DNA of 8,222 nucleotides from Deltaproteobacteria bacterium (GCA_019312695.1 JAFDCT010000313.1:1-8222); one strand, 5' to 3'; positions 1-6,714 are shown, numbered from the stretch's first letter. A program made the numbers and translations. Notes: generated by a model not told the origin, from the sequence alone.

Positions 1-46
1 ATAGCAGAATGAAAAACAAGATGCAAACATCACGAACCGAACGCAT
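1..46 (-). CDS. N-terminus of an exported or membrane protein, cut by the window edge
   Basis: Only the first 15 codons are visible, reading leftward from an ATG at 46-44. The peptide begins MRSVRDVCILFFILL: a short basic start followed by a hydrophobic run, as in a signal peptide or first membrane helix. The start is well supported, because a GGAGG ribosome binding site lies at 60-56, nine bases upstream, and a good promoter lies just beyond it. The gene is divergent from the NosL-type operon. Nothing can be said about function. A lipoprotein is possible, but the region where a lipobox would fall is outside the window. Confidence 0.6.
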   Translation of the reverse strand, partial: MRSVRDVCILFFILL

Positions 47-55
47 ATCAGGTAT

Positions 56-60
56 CCTCC
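56..60 (-). promoter_or_regulatory. Ribosome binding site of the leftward edge gene
   Basis: Read on the minus strand this is GGAGG, nine bases before the ATG at 46. It is the strongest Shine-Dalgarno match in the left part of the window and is the main reason to accept so short a coding fragment. Confidence 0.65.
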
Positions 61-69
61 ATTGTTCAA

Positions 70-98
70 ATTAAACTTCTATTAAGCCTGTATGTGAA
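70..98 (-). promoter_or_regulatory. Leftward sigma70-type promoter for the edge gene
   Basis: On the minus strand there is TTCACA (98-93, five of six against TTGACA), a 17-base spacer, then TTTAAT (75-70, five of six against TATAAT). The predicted transcription start is near 63, giving a short leader that contains the GGAGG site. Spacing and position are near ideal, but the call rests on motif matching only. Confidence 0.5.
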
Positions 99-258
99 AT
101 ATTAAACTAAGAAAAATTGTTAATCAGGATAAACTCAACAAGTTCAAGAGGATACCCTGCAACCAGTTTTGTAGCAAGTTTTTTCGGTTATTGTTTCGCT
201 GCCATCTGCTGAATTATATATTAAAACAAAATACAACCCAGTGAGACTCTGTCTTGCC

Positions 259-294
259 TAAAGCAATTGTTTCGTTTACAATTTTATTGCTTTA
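259..294. repeat. Inverted repeat TAAAGCAAT / ATTGCTTTA
   Basis: Nine-base perfect arms lie at 259-267 and 286-294. An overlapping inner dyad, AATTGT (265-270) with ACAATT (278-283), allows an alternative bulged hairpin. The arms are AT-rich and no clean U-tract follows, so an intrinsic terminator is unlikely. It could be an operator upstream of the NosL-type operon or chance in AT-rich DNA. Confidence 0.25.
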
Positions 295-363
295 TATTAA
301 AAGCGTCGTGCCTCTACTATGCTTTTTGTTCATTTGAAAAATATTATAATATACTGCGGGTTC

Positions 364-879
364 ATGAAAACCACACCTTCCATTCTCATTTTCTTCACAA
401 TCACTGTGGTTCTCCTGCTGTTGAGCTCCTGCTCAGGCGGTAACACAAAACCTATAAGAGTAGGCGATACAATTGCCCCTTTTTCAGGGACAGACCTTGA
501 AAATAAAACTTACACTCTTGCCGCCCAAAAAGGGAAACCTGTAGTTATCCGCTTCTTTCTACTCGATTGCCCATACTGTAAGGCAGACACGCCAATTTTC
601 AATGAGTTTTACGAGAAATACAGGCAGAAAGGTTTTGAAATAGTTTACATAAACAATAACGGTAAAAATATAGATGAAGTAAAAAAATTTAGCCGGGAAC
701 TTAACGTCAACTTTCCTGTGCTATTTGATCCAGATGGAACTATTGCCAAGCAGTATAACGTCAGAGTGCAGCCCCTGACCATGGTGCTGTCACCGGAGCA
801 TAAGCTTCTGGCAGCTCTGTTAGGAGGAGTTAGCGAGGCAGAACTTGATGAACTTCTGGGAAAATACTTTCAGGGCTAA
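364..879 (+). CDS. TlpA/ResA-like thioredoxin-fold lipoprotein
   Basis: This is a predicted periplasm-facing lipoprotein of the TlpA/ResA/AhpC-TSA thioredoxin superfamily, about 171 residues from the chosen start. Residues 1-22 form a lipoprotein signal ending in LLSSC, with lipidated Cys23. The redox motif CPYC sits at residues 69-72, after a hydrophobic beta strand (VVIRFFLLD), and the expected cis-proline is at about residue 137 (VQPLT). I chose the ATG at 364 over the one at 319 because it places a normal signal peptide at the N-terminus; the upstream 15 codons add nothing typical. It opens a co-directional run with a NosL gene 31 bp downstream. By family knowledge it would reduce disulphides or deliver electrons to a metal-binding or c-type apoprotein. 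A reductant role for the NosL or CPFC protein cysteines is inference. CPYC is unlike the common TlpA WCxxC and recalls glutaredoxins. Confidence 0.88.
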   Translation: MKTTPSILIFFTITVVLLLLSSCSGGNTKPIRVGDTIAPFSGTDLENKTYTLAAQKGKPVVIRFFLLDCPYCKADTPIFNEFYEKYRQKGFEIVYINNNGKNIDEVKKFSRELNVNFPVLFDPDGTIAKQYNVRVQPLTMVLSPEHKLLAALLGGVSEAELDELLGKYFQG

Positions 880-899
880 ATGTTCCTGAGACAGATCAT

Positions 900-904
900 A
901 GGAG
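900..904 (+). promoter_or_regulatory. Ribosome binding site of the NosL gene
   Basis: AGGAG lies six bases before the ATG at 911. It favours 911 as the start; the second ATG at 914 would have a spacing of nine and cannot be excluded. Confidence 0.6.
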
Positions 905-910
905 AACTCT

Positions 911-1417
911 ATGATGATAAAAAACCTGTTCCTCCTGTTATTTATATATATCCAGCTTTTCTTATTTATTCCTGCAGTTTCAGGCAACACCGAGGCTGCT
1001 CATACTGTACCCGATAATGTCCGCTGCCCGGTCTGTGGCATGTTCGTGTCAAAATATCCGAACTGGCTGGCCCGGATACATTACGATTCACCAGATAAAA
1101 CAGAGTTCTTTGATGGCGTCAAAGATATGATGGTCTTCTATTTCACTCCACAAAAATACGGCGGGGTTTCACGCGAAGCGATAAGAGGTATCTACGTCAA
1201 GGATTATTATTCCCTTAAATGGCTGGCAGCAAAGGAAGCTTTCTATGTGGTTGGCAGCGATGTTTATGGCCCCATGGGACACGAGCTTATACCCTTTGGC
1301 TCCAGAGAGGCTGCAGAATCATTCAACAAAGACCATCACGGCAAGAATATCCTTGCTTTTGATGAAATAACCCCTGATCTTATTGAGTCACTGAGGATGA
1401 GCCAGAAAATGCGCTGA
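911..1417 (+). CDS. nosL: NosL family copper-binding protein
   Basis: NosL proteins are periplasmic Cu(I) chaperones, best known for supplying copper to nitrous oxide reductase. The 168-residue product has a hydrophobic signal sequence (about 1-24), then the hallmark CPVCGM at 39-44, followed by a mature domain with the motif GPMGHE at 120-125 and a late HHG at 142-144. These Cys, Met and His clusters are the recognisable family signature. Unlike many NosL proteins it shows no lipobox cysteine, so it is probably a soluble periplasmic or signal-anchored form. It lies between a thioredoxin lipoprotein and an ABC exporter module, and no nosZ, nosD, nosF or nosY is in the window. Its client is therefore uncertain: a distant N2O reductase, another copper enzyme, or general copper handling. 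The family call is firm; the symbol refers to the family and does not prove an N2O reductase role. Confidence 0.88.
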   Translation: MMIKNLFLLLFIYIQLFLFIPAVSGNTEAAHTVPDNVRCPVCGMFVSKYPNWLARIHYDSPDKTEFFDGVKDMMVFYFTPQKYGGVSREAIRGIYVKDYYSLKWLAAKEAFYVVGSDVYGPMGHELIPFGSREAAESFNKDHHGKNILAFDEITPDLIESLRMSQKMR

Positions 1418-1478
1418 TATCCGGCTTGTACTATCTGCGTTTTACAAATAAAACCTTAATATTCAAACATGCGAACGA

Positions 1479-1772
1479 ATGCGGCCTTCTCATAAACTCT
1501 TCATTCTCCTCCTGGTGCTTATCATAATCGACAGTATGCTTTATTTACATGCCAAACGATTAAGCCGGGGCCTCAAAAAAGACCAGGCTGTCCAGGCAAT
1601 TTCAGTTGCCGCGCTGGGGCTTACAGACCTCTGTGTTGCAACAGAGGCTCGTTATACCAGACATCCAGCCGTAAGTGACCCATTGGCCCCCTTTATGGAT
1701 CACCCCGGAGCAATTGAGCACTTCCCGACCGGCTCCTTCTGGAGTGTTCCAACAAATATGTATTTGCAATAG
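1479..1772 (+). CDS. Small single-helix membrane protein, NosL-operon associated
   Basis: The 97-residue product has one hydrophobic segment (about 7-25), then a tail rich in Cys, His, Asp and Pro. Landmarks are TDLCVATEARYTRHP (49-63), DHPGAIEHFPTGSFW (74-88), Cys52 and His62, His75 and His81. The helix has basic residues on both flanks (RPSHK and KRLSR), so the side on which the tail lies is unclear; an uncleaved anchor with a periplasmic tail is my preference. I do not recognise a named family. The tail could bind metal, but that is inference from composition and context. It follows the NosL gene by 61 bp and precedes the ABC permease by 12 bp, which points to co-transcription. No clear ribosome binding site precedes the ATG at 1479, and an ATG at 1469 is in another frame and stops after eight codons. 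Confidence 0.72.
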   Translation: MRPSHKLFILLLVLIIIDSMLYLHAKRLSRGLKKDQAVQAISVAALGLTDLCVATEARYTRHPAVSDPLAPFMDHPGAIEHFPTGSFWSVPTNMYLQ

Positions 1773-1784
1773 TACACTAGTGCC

Positions 1785-2978
1785 ATGCTCCCCAAAGGAC
1801 TGGAAAAACAGATTAACATCCTTGATTTCTCGCTCATGTCTCTTTGGCGCAGAAAACTGAAAAACCTTGGTATCATGTTTGTCTTTGCCCTGGTAATATT
1901 TCTGCTGGGCTCCTTCCAAATGCTGACGGGCGCTCTGACAAATTCAGCTCAAGCTGTCCTGAAAAACACCCCGGATATAACAATTCAGAAAATGTCTGCC
2001 GGCAGACAGGAAGCCATTCCTCTGGCCCATGCAGAAAAATTGCATTCTATTTATGGCATACGGGCTATAATTCCCAGGGTGTGGGGATATTATTTCGATG
2101 AATCAAAACTGGCCAATTATACTATTATGGCCTTAGAGCATGATAGCATGCCCTATGGCAACAACCTCAACCTCACGCTGGCTTATGGTCATTTTCCCAA
2201 GAAAACAGAAATCGGAAAAGCTGTTATAGGCCGTTCTGTCCATGACATTCTCGGACTTGATAAACGCCGTATCTTCTCCCTGTTCCGGCCTGACCTTACC
2301 CTGAAATCCTTTGAAGTGATAGGAGTTTTCAGCCAGCAGACAGACCTCTTATCCAATGACCTCATAATCATGAATCTAACTGATGCGCGCGATCTTTTTC
2401 ATATACCTGAGTTAATGGCAACGGATATTTGCGTTTATGTAACAAACCCAACTGAAATCGAGACTATTGCCAAAAAAATTGCCGGCCTGCTGCCAGATAC
2501 CAGGGTTCTGACAAAATCGCAGATACAGAAAACATATCAGGTTGTATTCAGCTGGCGCAGTGGCTTAGCCTCGATCTGCCTGTTGACCGCCCTGGCCGCC
2601 TTTGCCATTCTTGCCTGGGATAAGGCGTCAGGAATGTCACCTGAGGAAAAAAGAGAAATAGGCATACTGAAGATCCTCGGCTGGGAAACAGGTGATATCC
2701 TGGCAGTGCGCTTCTGGGAAAGCGTACTGGTATCAGTCCTTGCTTTTCTGTTCGGCTGCACCGGGGCATATATTCATGTGGCTTTTTTTGATGCTTCACT
2801 TCTAAAACCTATAATGGTCGGCTGGTCCGTAATTTATCCCTCTTTCAAGTTGCTGCCCTCTGTTACACTGGCAGACCTTCTGCTCATATTTACCTTTTCG
2901 GTGCTACCATATCTTGGTGCCACGGTTATCCCGGCCTGGCGCAGTGCTACGGTGCCGCCTGATTCGGCGATACGGTGA
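1785..2978 (+). CDS. MacB/FtsX-like ABC transporter permease
   Basis: This is the membrane subunit of a type VII (MacB/LolCE-like) ABC system, 397 residues. The layout is typical: an N-terminal amphipathic stretch with LWRRK (20-24), helix 1 at about 28-48, a large extracytoplasmic domain (about 50-255), then helices at about 258-278, 309-333 and 362-385, with EKREIGILKILG just before the third helix. That last motif is the coupling region of FtsX-domain permeases. The start at 1785 retains the family-like ILDFSLMSLWRRK segment; the ATG at 1836 would delete part of it. No strong ribosome binding site is seen, and translation may be coupled to the small gene 12 bp upstream. The ATPase follows 93 bp downstream. 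No periplasmic adaptor or outer-membrane channel gene is present, so a tripartite pump cannot be inferred. Substrate unknown; copper- or thiol-related cargo is suggested by the neighbours only. Confidence 0.9.
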   Translation: MLPKGLEKQINILDFSLMSLWRRKLKNLGIMFVFALVIFLLGSFQMLTGALTNSAQAVLKNTPDITIQKMSAGRQEAIPLAHAEKLHSIYGIRAIIPRVWGYYFDESKLANYTIMALEHDSMPYGNNLNLTLAYGHFPKKTEIGKAVIGRSVHDILGLDKRRIFSLFRPDLTLKSFEVIGVFSQQTDLLSNDLIIMNLTDARDLFHIPELMATDICVYVTNPTEIETIAKKIAGLLPDTRVLTKSQIQKTYQVVFSWRSGLASICLLTALAAFAILAWDKASGMSPEEKREIGILKILGWETGDILAVRFWESVLVSVLAFLFGCTGAYIHVAFFDASLLKPIMVGWSVIYPSFKLLPSVTLADLLLIFTFSVLPYLGATVIPAWRSATVPPDSAIR

Positions 2979-3071
2979 AACGCGGGGTAAGGGTCCAAAA
3001 TGTCAAATGCGGAATGGAAATGACTACTTAAAAATTCTATGCGGAATACTGAAAGCTGATTGCTGCTACAT
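2979..3071 (+). other. Short gap between permease and ATPase genes
   Basis: This 93-bp stretch has no supported gene. It contains an imperfect direct repeat of ATGCGGAAT (one copy near 3006-3014, another near 3039-3047). The spacing is longer than elsewhere in the operon, but no terminator or convincing promoter is visible. Confidence 0.35.
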
Positions 3072-3749
3072 ATGCTGATCGAACTGGAAAACACAATTAA
3101 GATATACAACCAGGGTAAACCAAACGAGGTAATAGCCCTGAAGGGTATCGATCTCGAGATAGAAGACAATACTATGATCTGTTTCCAGGGTGCCAGTGGT
3201 TCAGGCAAATCGACCCTGCTTGCGATCATAGGATGCGTATTCCCGCCAACCAGCGGCCGGGCCTCCATTGCCGGGAAAAAACTCTCTCGTATGCCCGACA
3301 GGTTTCTTACTATCCATCGGCGTGAAAAAATCGGTTTTATTTTTCAGCAGTTCAACCTCCTGCCCCGCCTTTCTGTACTGGACAACATCACCCTGCCCCT
3401 GCTACCCCTTGGCATCTCACCACATGAGAGGAAGACCCGGGCCAGAAAGCTTATGAACCAGTTATCAATAAGCCATAAGGAAAACTTTCCTGCCGCACAG
3501 ATTTCCGGAGGCGAAATGCAGCGTGTAGCTATAGCACGAGCCTTGATAAACAACCAGCCCATCATTCTGGCAGATGAGCCTACCGCTCATCTGGACAGCG
3601 CTCTCAGCATTGAATTCATGCAAATTATGGTTGATTTAAAGGAAAGCGGCAAAACAGTTATAATTGCCTCACATGATTCCCTGGTATCAGAACATCCTGC
3701 CATTGATAAAATTATTAATATAAAGGATGGGCGCATCCATGTTCCTTAA
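3072..3749 (+). CDS. ABC transporter ATP-binding protein, LolD/MacB type
   Basis: This is the cytoplasmic ATPase that powers the adjacent permease, 225 residues and complete. All nucleotide-binding motifs are present: Walker A GASGSGKST (40-48), Q-loop FQQFNLLP (Gln93), signature ISGGEMQRVAIARAL (144-158), Walker B IILADEPT (164-171), the D-loop and H-loop IIASHD (His201). The NQGKPNEV segment at 13-20 is characteristic of the LolD/MacB/FtsE subgroup. I chose ATG 3072 rather than TTG 3060 because the family usually starts directly with M(L)IELEN. The gene overlaps the start of the following membrane-protein gene, implying translational coupling. No residue needed for catalysis appears to be missing. 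Confidence 0.94.
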   Translation: MLIELENTIKIYNQGKPNEVIALKGIDLEIEDNTMICFQGASGSGKSTLLAIIGCVFPPTSGRASIAGKKLSRMPDRFLTIHRREKIGFIFQQFNLLPRLSVLDNITLPLLPLGISPHERKTRARKLMNQLSISHKENFPAAQISGGEMQRVAIARALINNQPIILADEPTAHLDSALSIEFMQIMVDLKESGKTVIIASHDSLVSEHPAIDKIINIKDGRIHVP

Positions 3750-4743
3750 CTCCTGGAGTTTAGGGCTTACCCTGGCCGGCCTGATTATTTTAGCCCTTGG
3801 TGTTTTTGCCTGCCGGACAGCTGTCAGGATACTGCGTTACTGGAATCCGCAAAGTGACTCCAACCTTCAGATAAAACTTGAAAATGAAATATGGCTTGCC
3901 TCCACCCTGGTTGAATATGGCTTGGGTTTTCAAATCCTCAGCGTAGTACTTTTTGTCCTGGCCGCTGATACATTCTGCCAGGTGATTGTCGGCGCCATGT
4001 GTGCCACCGGTGCTCTGCTGGCCAACAGTTATGGCATGCCGGCCCTGCTGGTGAAACTCGCCGGCATTTTTGTCTACGGTTTCTGGATTGTACTGCATAA
4101 ACTTGATATCAGTTCTGAAACATATCCTCTGGTGAGAATCAAATATATCTATCTACTCTTTATACTTCCCTTGCTGGTTGCAGATATAACCCTGCAGACA
4201 CTGTATATCTCTTTTCTCTCACCTGACATCATCACTTCCTGCTGTGCCGTTGTTTTCGGCTCATCTGACAAAACAGGTCCGAACCTGCTGGAGGGCTTTT
4301 CTCAGGCAACAACGATTTTTCTTTATTACGGAACTGTTATTGCATTAACAGCTATGGGGTATTTGCTTCTGAAGCGTTGGCTGGTATTGCTGGCAGCTTT
4401 ATTTTCCGCCGGTTGGATCTGGTTTTTAGGTCTGGCCGCTATTGCCATTATTACAGTATTTTCCTCTTATATCTATGCAATGCCGTATCATAACTGTCCT
4501 TTTTGCATCCTGAAGCCAGAGTACAATTATATCGGCTTCGCCCTTTATTTTACCTTGATACCGGCTTCATTCTTCGGTCTCACAACGGTACTTGTCGAAC
4601 CTTTCAAAACGATGAATAACCTTGCTGGTGCTGTCGAAAAATATCAGCGGGGGGCTATTTCTTTCTCACTTATTTTATTGCTGCTGCTGACAGCACTCAG
4701 TTCCTACCACTTCCTGCTATACAGGATCAGTGGTGGTGAGTAG
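3739..4743 (+). CDS. Eight-helix membrane protein with CC and CPFC cysteine motifs
   Basis: The product is about 334 residues with roughly eight membrane helices (about 8-25, 61-77, 90-119, 136-157, 191-211, 215-246, 264-286, 306-327). Cys80/Cys88, Cys168-Cys169 and Cys253/Cys256 (HNCPFC) lie in or beside loops 2-3, 4-5 and 6-7. The other loops carry Arg and Lys, so the positive-inside rule puts all three cysteine loops in the periplasm. I do not know a named function. A thiol-disulphide or copper-relay role with the operon's thioredoxin and NosL is inferred. ATG 3739 is preferred over 3727 because an AAGGA lies at 3723-3727, 11 bases before 3739, whereas it abuts the alternative start. The gene overlaps the ATPase by 11 bp at its 5' end and a convergent gene by 17 bp at its 3' end. 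Confidence 0.82.
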   Translation: MFLNSWSLGLTLAGLIILALGVFACRTAVRILRYWNPQSDSNLQIKLENEIWLASTLVEYGLGFQILSVVLFVLAADTFCQVIVGAMCATGALLANSYGMPALLVKLAGIFVYGFWIVLHKLDISSETYPLVRIKYIYLLFILPLLVADITLQTLYISFLSPDIITSCCAVVFGSSDKTGPNLLEGFSQATTIFLYYGTVIALTAMGYLLLKRWLVLLAALFSAGWIWFLGLAAIAIITVFSSYIYAMPYHNCPFCILKPEYNYIGFALYFTLIPASFFGLTTVLVEPFKTMNNLAGAVEKYQRGAISFSLILLLLLTALSSYHFLLYRISGGE

Positions 4744-6589
4744 CAACTTTTGGGTCAAGACCCTCAGCCGGCACTGCAATATTCCCCTGTTTAGCCTTCT
4801 CTTTCTTTCCTTGCCAGCGTGATGAAACAACAGAACCGACAGCTGCTACAACACCGGAAGAAAATACACTGAAGACCAGCGGCATACCTTTGATGCCAAA
4901 AAGGTCAAAGACAAATGATTTCAGCATGCCAAGCAGACCGACAACTATTGCTACGGTCAAGATCTCGGTATTTTTTCTCCTGCTCGCAACCATGAGGAGA
5001 AACACGGCCCCGAGATTTATAAATACTGTTTGGCCGCCACGAAACATGAAATCTAAATCAGCTGTGCTCCTGGCCAATACCTGGTAGAGACCCAAACGCA
5101 GGAGAAAAAAGCCGCTCATCAGCCCCGTGAGAAGCAGTATGACAGCACTGAAATCCTTCCTGTCAAGCCAGGAAAAAAAAGCCGAATGCATGAGGGGCGG
5201 CGCGTGACTCCGGCACCACCGATACTGCAGAAAACTCATAGTCATCAGTGTGCCTATTACCAGACTGCCGACAAGCGGACTGGCAAAATCTGCCGCAACA
5301 ACGCCACTGGCAACTGCAACGACACCGGCAACCAATTGAAACAGGTAGGAGGTACAGCGAATACCGCCGCTTTGCCACCTGTTTGCAACTCGGGCCAGCA
5401 GATAGGCTGAAACCGATAAAATCGGAACCGACCAAAGGAGATTTGAAAAAATCGCGGCAACCCCAAGACTGAGAAGCAGAATTCCTGCAAAGGTATAAGT
5501 AGTACTGCCGATGGCTCCTTCTTTGTTGCGTGCTGCAAGCCACCCGCCTGATACAAGATGCAGTAAACCAGCGAGCACTCCAACTATCCCAAGCAACAAT
5601 GTCGTACGATACCAGGGGACTGTAACAGACCAGGCAGCGAGAAATGCTCCAACACCGGCAATCGTCGGCAGCAGGCTTTCAAAAAAACCAAGATCTTCAG
5701 TGTCCGTTGCAATCCGGTGTATATTGGTAACGGTAAAAAATAACCAGATGATTAAAAGGAGCGGATAAAACCAGCTCAGATGGAGAATTGCCGCGGTTGG
5801 CTCATCGCAGGTGGGAGGGACATTTAATTTAAAAGCCCAGAAAAGCCAGAAAACAATAATCAAGCCGAAAGTTGTATAACGCAGGGATGGACATATTTTT
5901 TGGCGGTTGGCAATATAGCCACTTACGGCACCTCCAAAAAGCAGCAGTGCCAGCAGGGGATACACCGGGTAGGGAAAATCTATTGACATGCCTACAAGAC
6001 CTGTTCCAAGGCCTGCCAGGCAAAGCTGAGATGAGGCTCGATAACGGAGTCCCAATGCCATCACCACTGAGCCGGCAATAAATAAAATAATATAGGCCAT
6101 GACTGATGAGAGCGACTCAAAACGTCCATGGCTTTCCAACACTACAGAAAAAAGCAGCAGCAGGCCACAGGCGGGAAATACCGGCGCCAGGCGGCTTAGC
6201 CGGCTGTACAGCCACCAGCCGCCAATTATGAGCGCCGCAGCATAGCCCAGGCCAAGCATTGAGCCAAGCTGAATATTAATGATTTCATTATCGCTAATGG
6301 TTCTAAGGGTAAGGGCAATGACAAGTGCGAAACAGACAGCAGCAACTCTCGGCAGCAACGCACCAGTGCCTGCTTTTTTCAACATACCCTGCTGGTCCTG
6401 CAAATTTGCTTGCTGTTCCTGTAAAGGAGGAATTGCTGCCTGGACCTGCTTCCGTTTTTCCTTTAATGGCTCCCCTTTTTCCAATTTATGCATTCTGGCC
6501 GACAGTTCATCCACCACTGCCTGGAGAGAATCGACCTTTTCGGTCAGAGATTTCAATTGTCCTTCTATTACGTTCTGCGTATCAATCAT
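4727..6589 (-). CDS. DUF2339-like polytopic membrane protein
   Basis: The product is 620 residues. Residues 1-70 are charged and Gln/Glu/Lys-rich with heptad spacing, indicating a coiled coil. From about residue 78 onward there are roughly 18 hydrophobic helices separated by short loops, ending in a basic tail and a terminal HHH. A coiled coil followed by many helices, plus a late KSFVFDLFGIKG motif before the final helix, resembles DUF2339 predicted membrane proteins. Their function is unknown to me, so none is assigned. The start at 6589 is the first ATG of the frame, with only a weak purine-rich ribosome binding site. The gene has its own promoter candidate and runs against the NosL-type operon. 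Other frames within it are shadows. Confidence 0.8.
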   Translation of the reverse strand: MIDTQNVIEGQLKSLTEKVDSLQAVVDELSARMHKLEKGEPLKEKRKQVQAAIPPLQEQQANLQDQQGMLKKAGTGALLPRVAAVCFALVIALTLRTISDNEIINIQLGSMLGLGYAAALIIGGWWLYSRLSRLAPVFPACGLLLLFSVVLESHGRFESLSSVMAYIILFIAGSVVMALGLRYRASSQLCLAGLGTGLVGMSIDFPYPVYPLLALLLFGGAVSGYIANRQKICPSLRYTTFGLIIVFWLFWAFKLNVPPTCDEPTAAILHLSWFYPLLLIIWLFFTVTNIHRIATDTEDLGFFESLLPTIAGVGAFLAAWSVTVPWYRTTLLLGIVGVLAGLLHLVSGGWLAARNKEGAIGSTTYTFAGILLLSLGVAAIFSNLLWSVPILSVSAYLLARVANRWQSGGIRCTSYLFQLVAGVVAVASGVVAADFASPLVGSLVIGTLMTMSFLQYRWCRSHAPPLMHSAFFSWLDRKDFSAVILLLTGLMSGFFLLRLGLYQVLARSTADLDFMFRGGQTVFINLGAVFLLMVASRRKNTEILTVAIVVGLLGMLKSFVFDLFGIKGMPLVFSVFSSGVVAAVGSVVSSRWQGKKEKAKQGNIAVPAEGLDPKVATHHH

Positions 6590-6612
6590 ATTATTTTTTC
6601 TCTATCTGCCTG

Positions 6613-6641
6613 ATTAAATTATTGTTTTGGATGCTCTTCAA
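6613..6641 (-). promoter_or_regulatory. Leftward promoter of the DUF2339-like gene
   Basis: On the minus strand there is TTGAAG (6641-6636, four of six), a 17-base spacer, then TTTAAT (6618-6613, five of six). The predicted start near 6606 gives a leader of about 17 bases before the ATG at 6589. Position and spacing are good and the -35 match is moderate. Confidence 0.42.
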
Positions 6642-6714
6642 AAAAAAGAGAGAAAATGCATTTATGGGTTGCACAAATTTTTCGAGGCATTTATATTCCT
6701 TTGCGTAAATTTAA

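Larger units (their letters stand above)
47..363. other. AT-rich divergent intergenic region
   Basis: This stretch separates the leftward edge gene from the thioredoxin lipoprotein gene. No convincing reading frame is present on either strand. It holds the leftward promoter at 70-98, three copies of TAAACT (72-77, 103-108, 130-135), and a dyad at 259-294. Rightward promoter candidates are weak: TTGTTT at 191-196 with TATATA at 215-220 (18-base spacer), and an isolated TATAAT at 345-350 that lies too close to the chosen start unless the message is nearly leaderless. The rightward promoter is therefore unresolved. Confidence 0.5.

Noticed and set aside
91..109. Rex- or FNR-like site (TGTGAAATATTAAAC) in the leftward promoter
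   Set aside because: Only the left half resembles a Rex-type half-site; the right half does not complete the dyad.
319..363. Upstream ATG extending the thioredoxin lipoprotein by 15 residues
   Set aside because: The extension would bury the lipoprotein signal behind a hydrophobic, non-typical leader, and no ribosome binding site supports it.
1602..1919. Minus-strand frame of 105 codons opposite the small protein and permease start
   Set aside because: It covers two plus-strand genes in operon order and has no supporting motif or start signal.
2834..3268. Open frame of 144 codons on the minus strand across the permease-ATPase junction
   Set aside because: It lies antisense to two well-supported genes with complete family motifs, has no ribosome binding site, and its translation resembles the reverse complement of ABC ATPase coding sequence.
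3790..4098. Minus-strand frame of 102 codons
   Set aside because: Antisense to the first helices of the CPFC membrane protein and without a start signal; a shadow of the real frame.
5163..5583. Two overlapping minus-strand frames of 126 and 108 codons
   Set aside because: Both lie inside the DUF2339-like gene on the same strand in other frames; their translations are Cys/Arg-rich and lack protein-like patterning.
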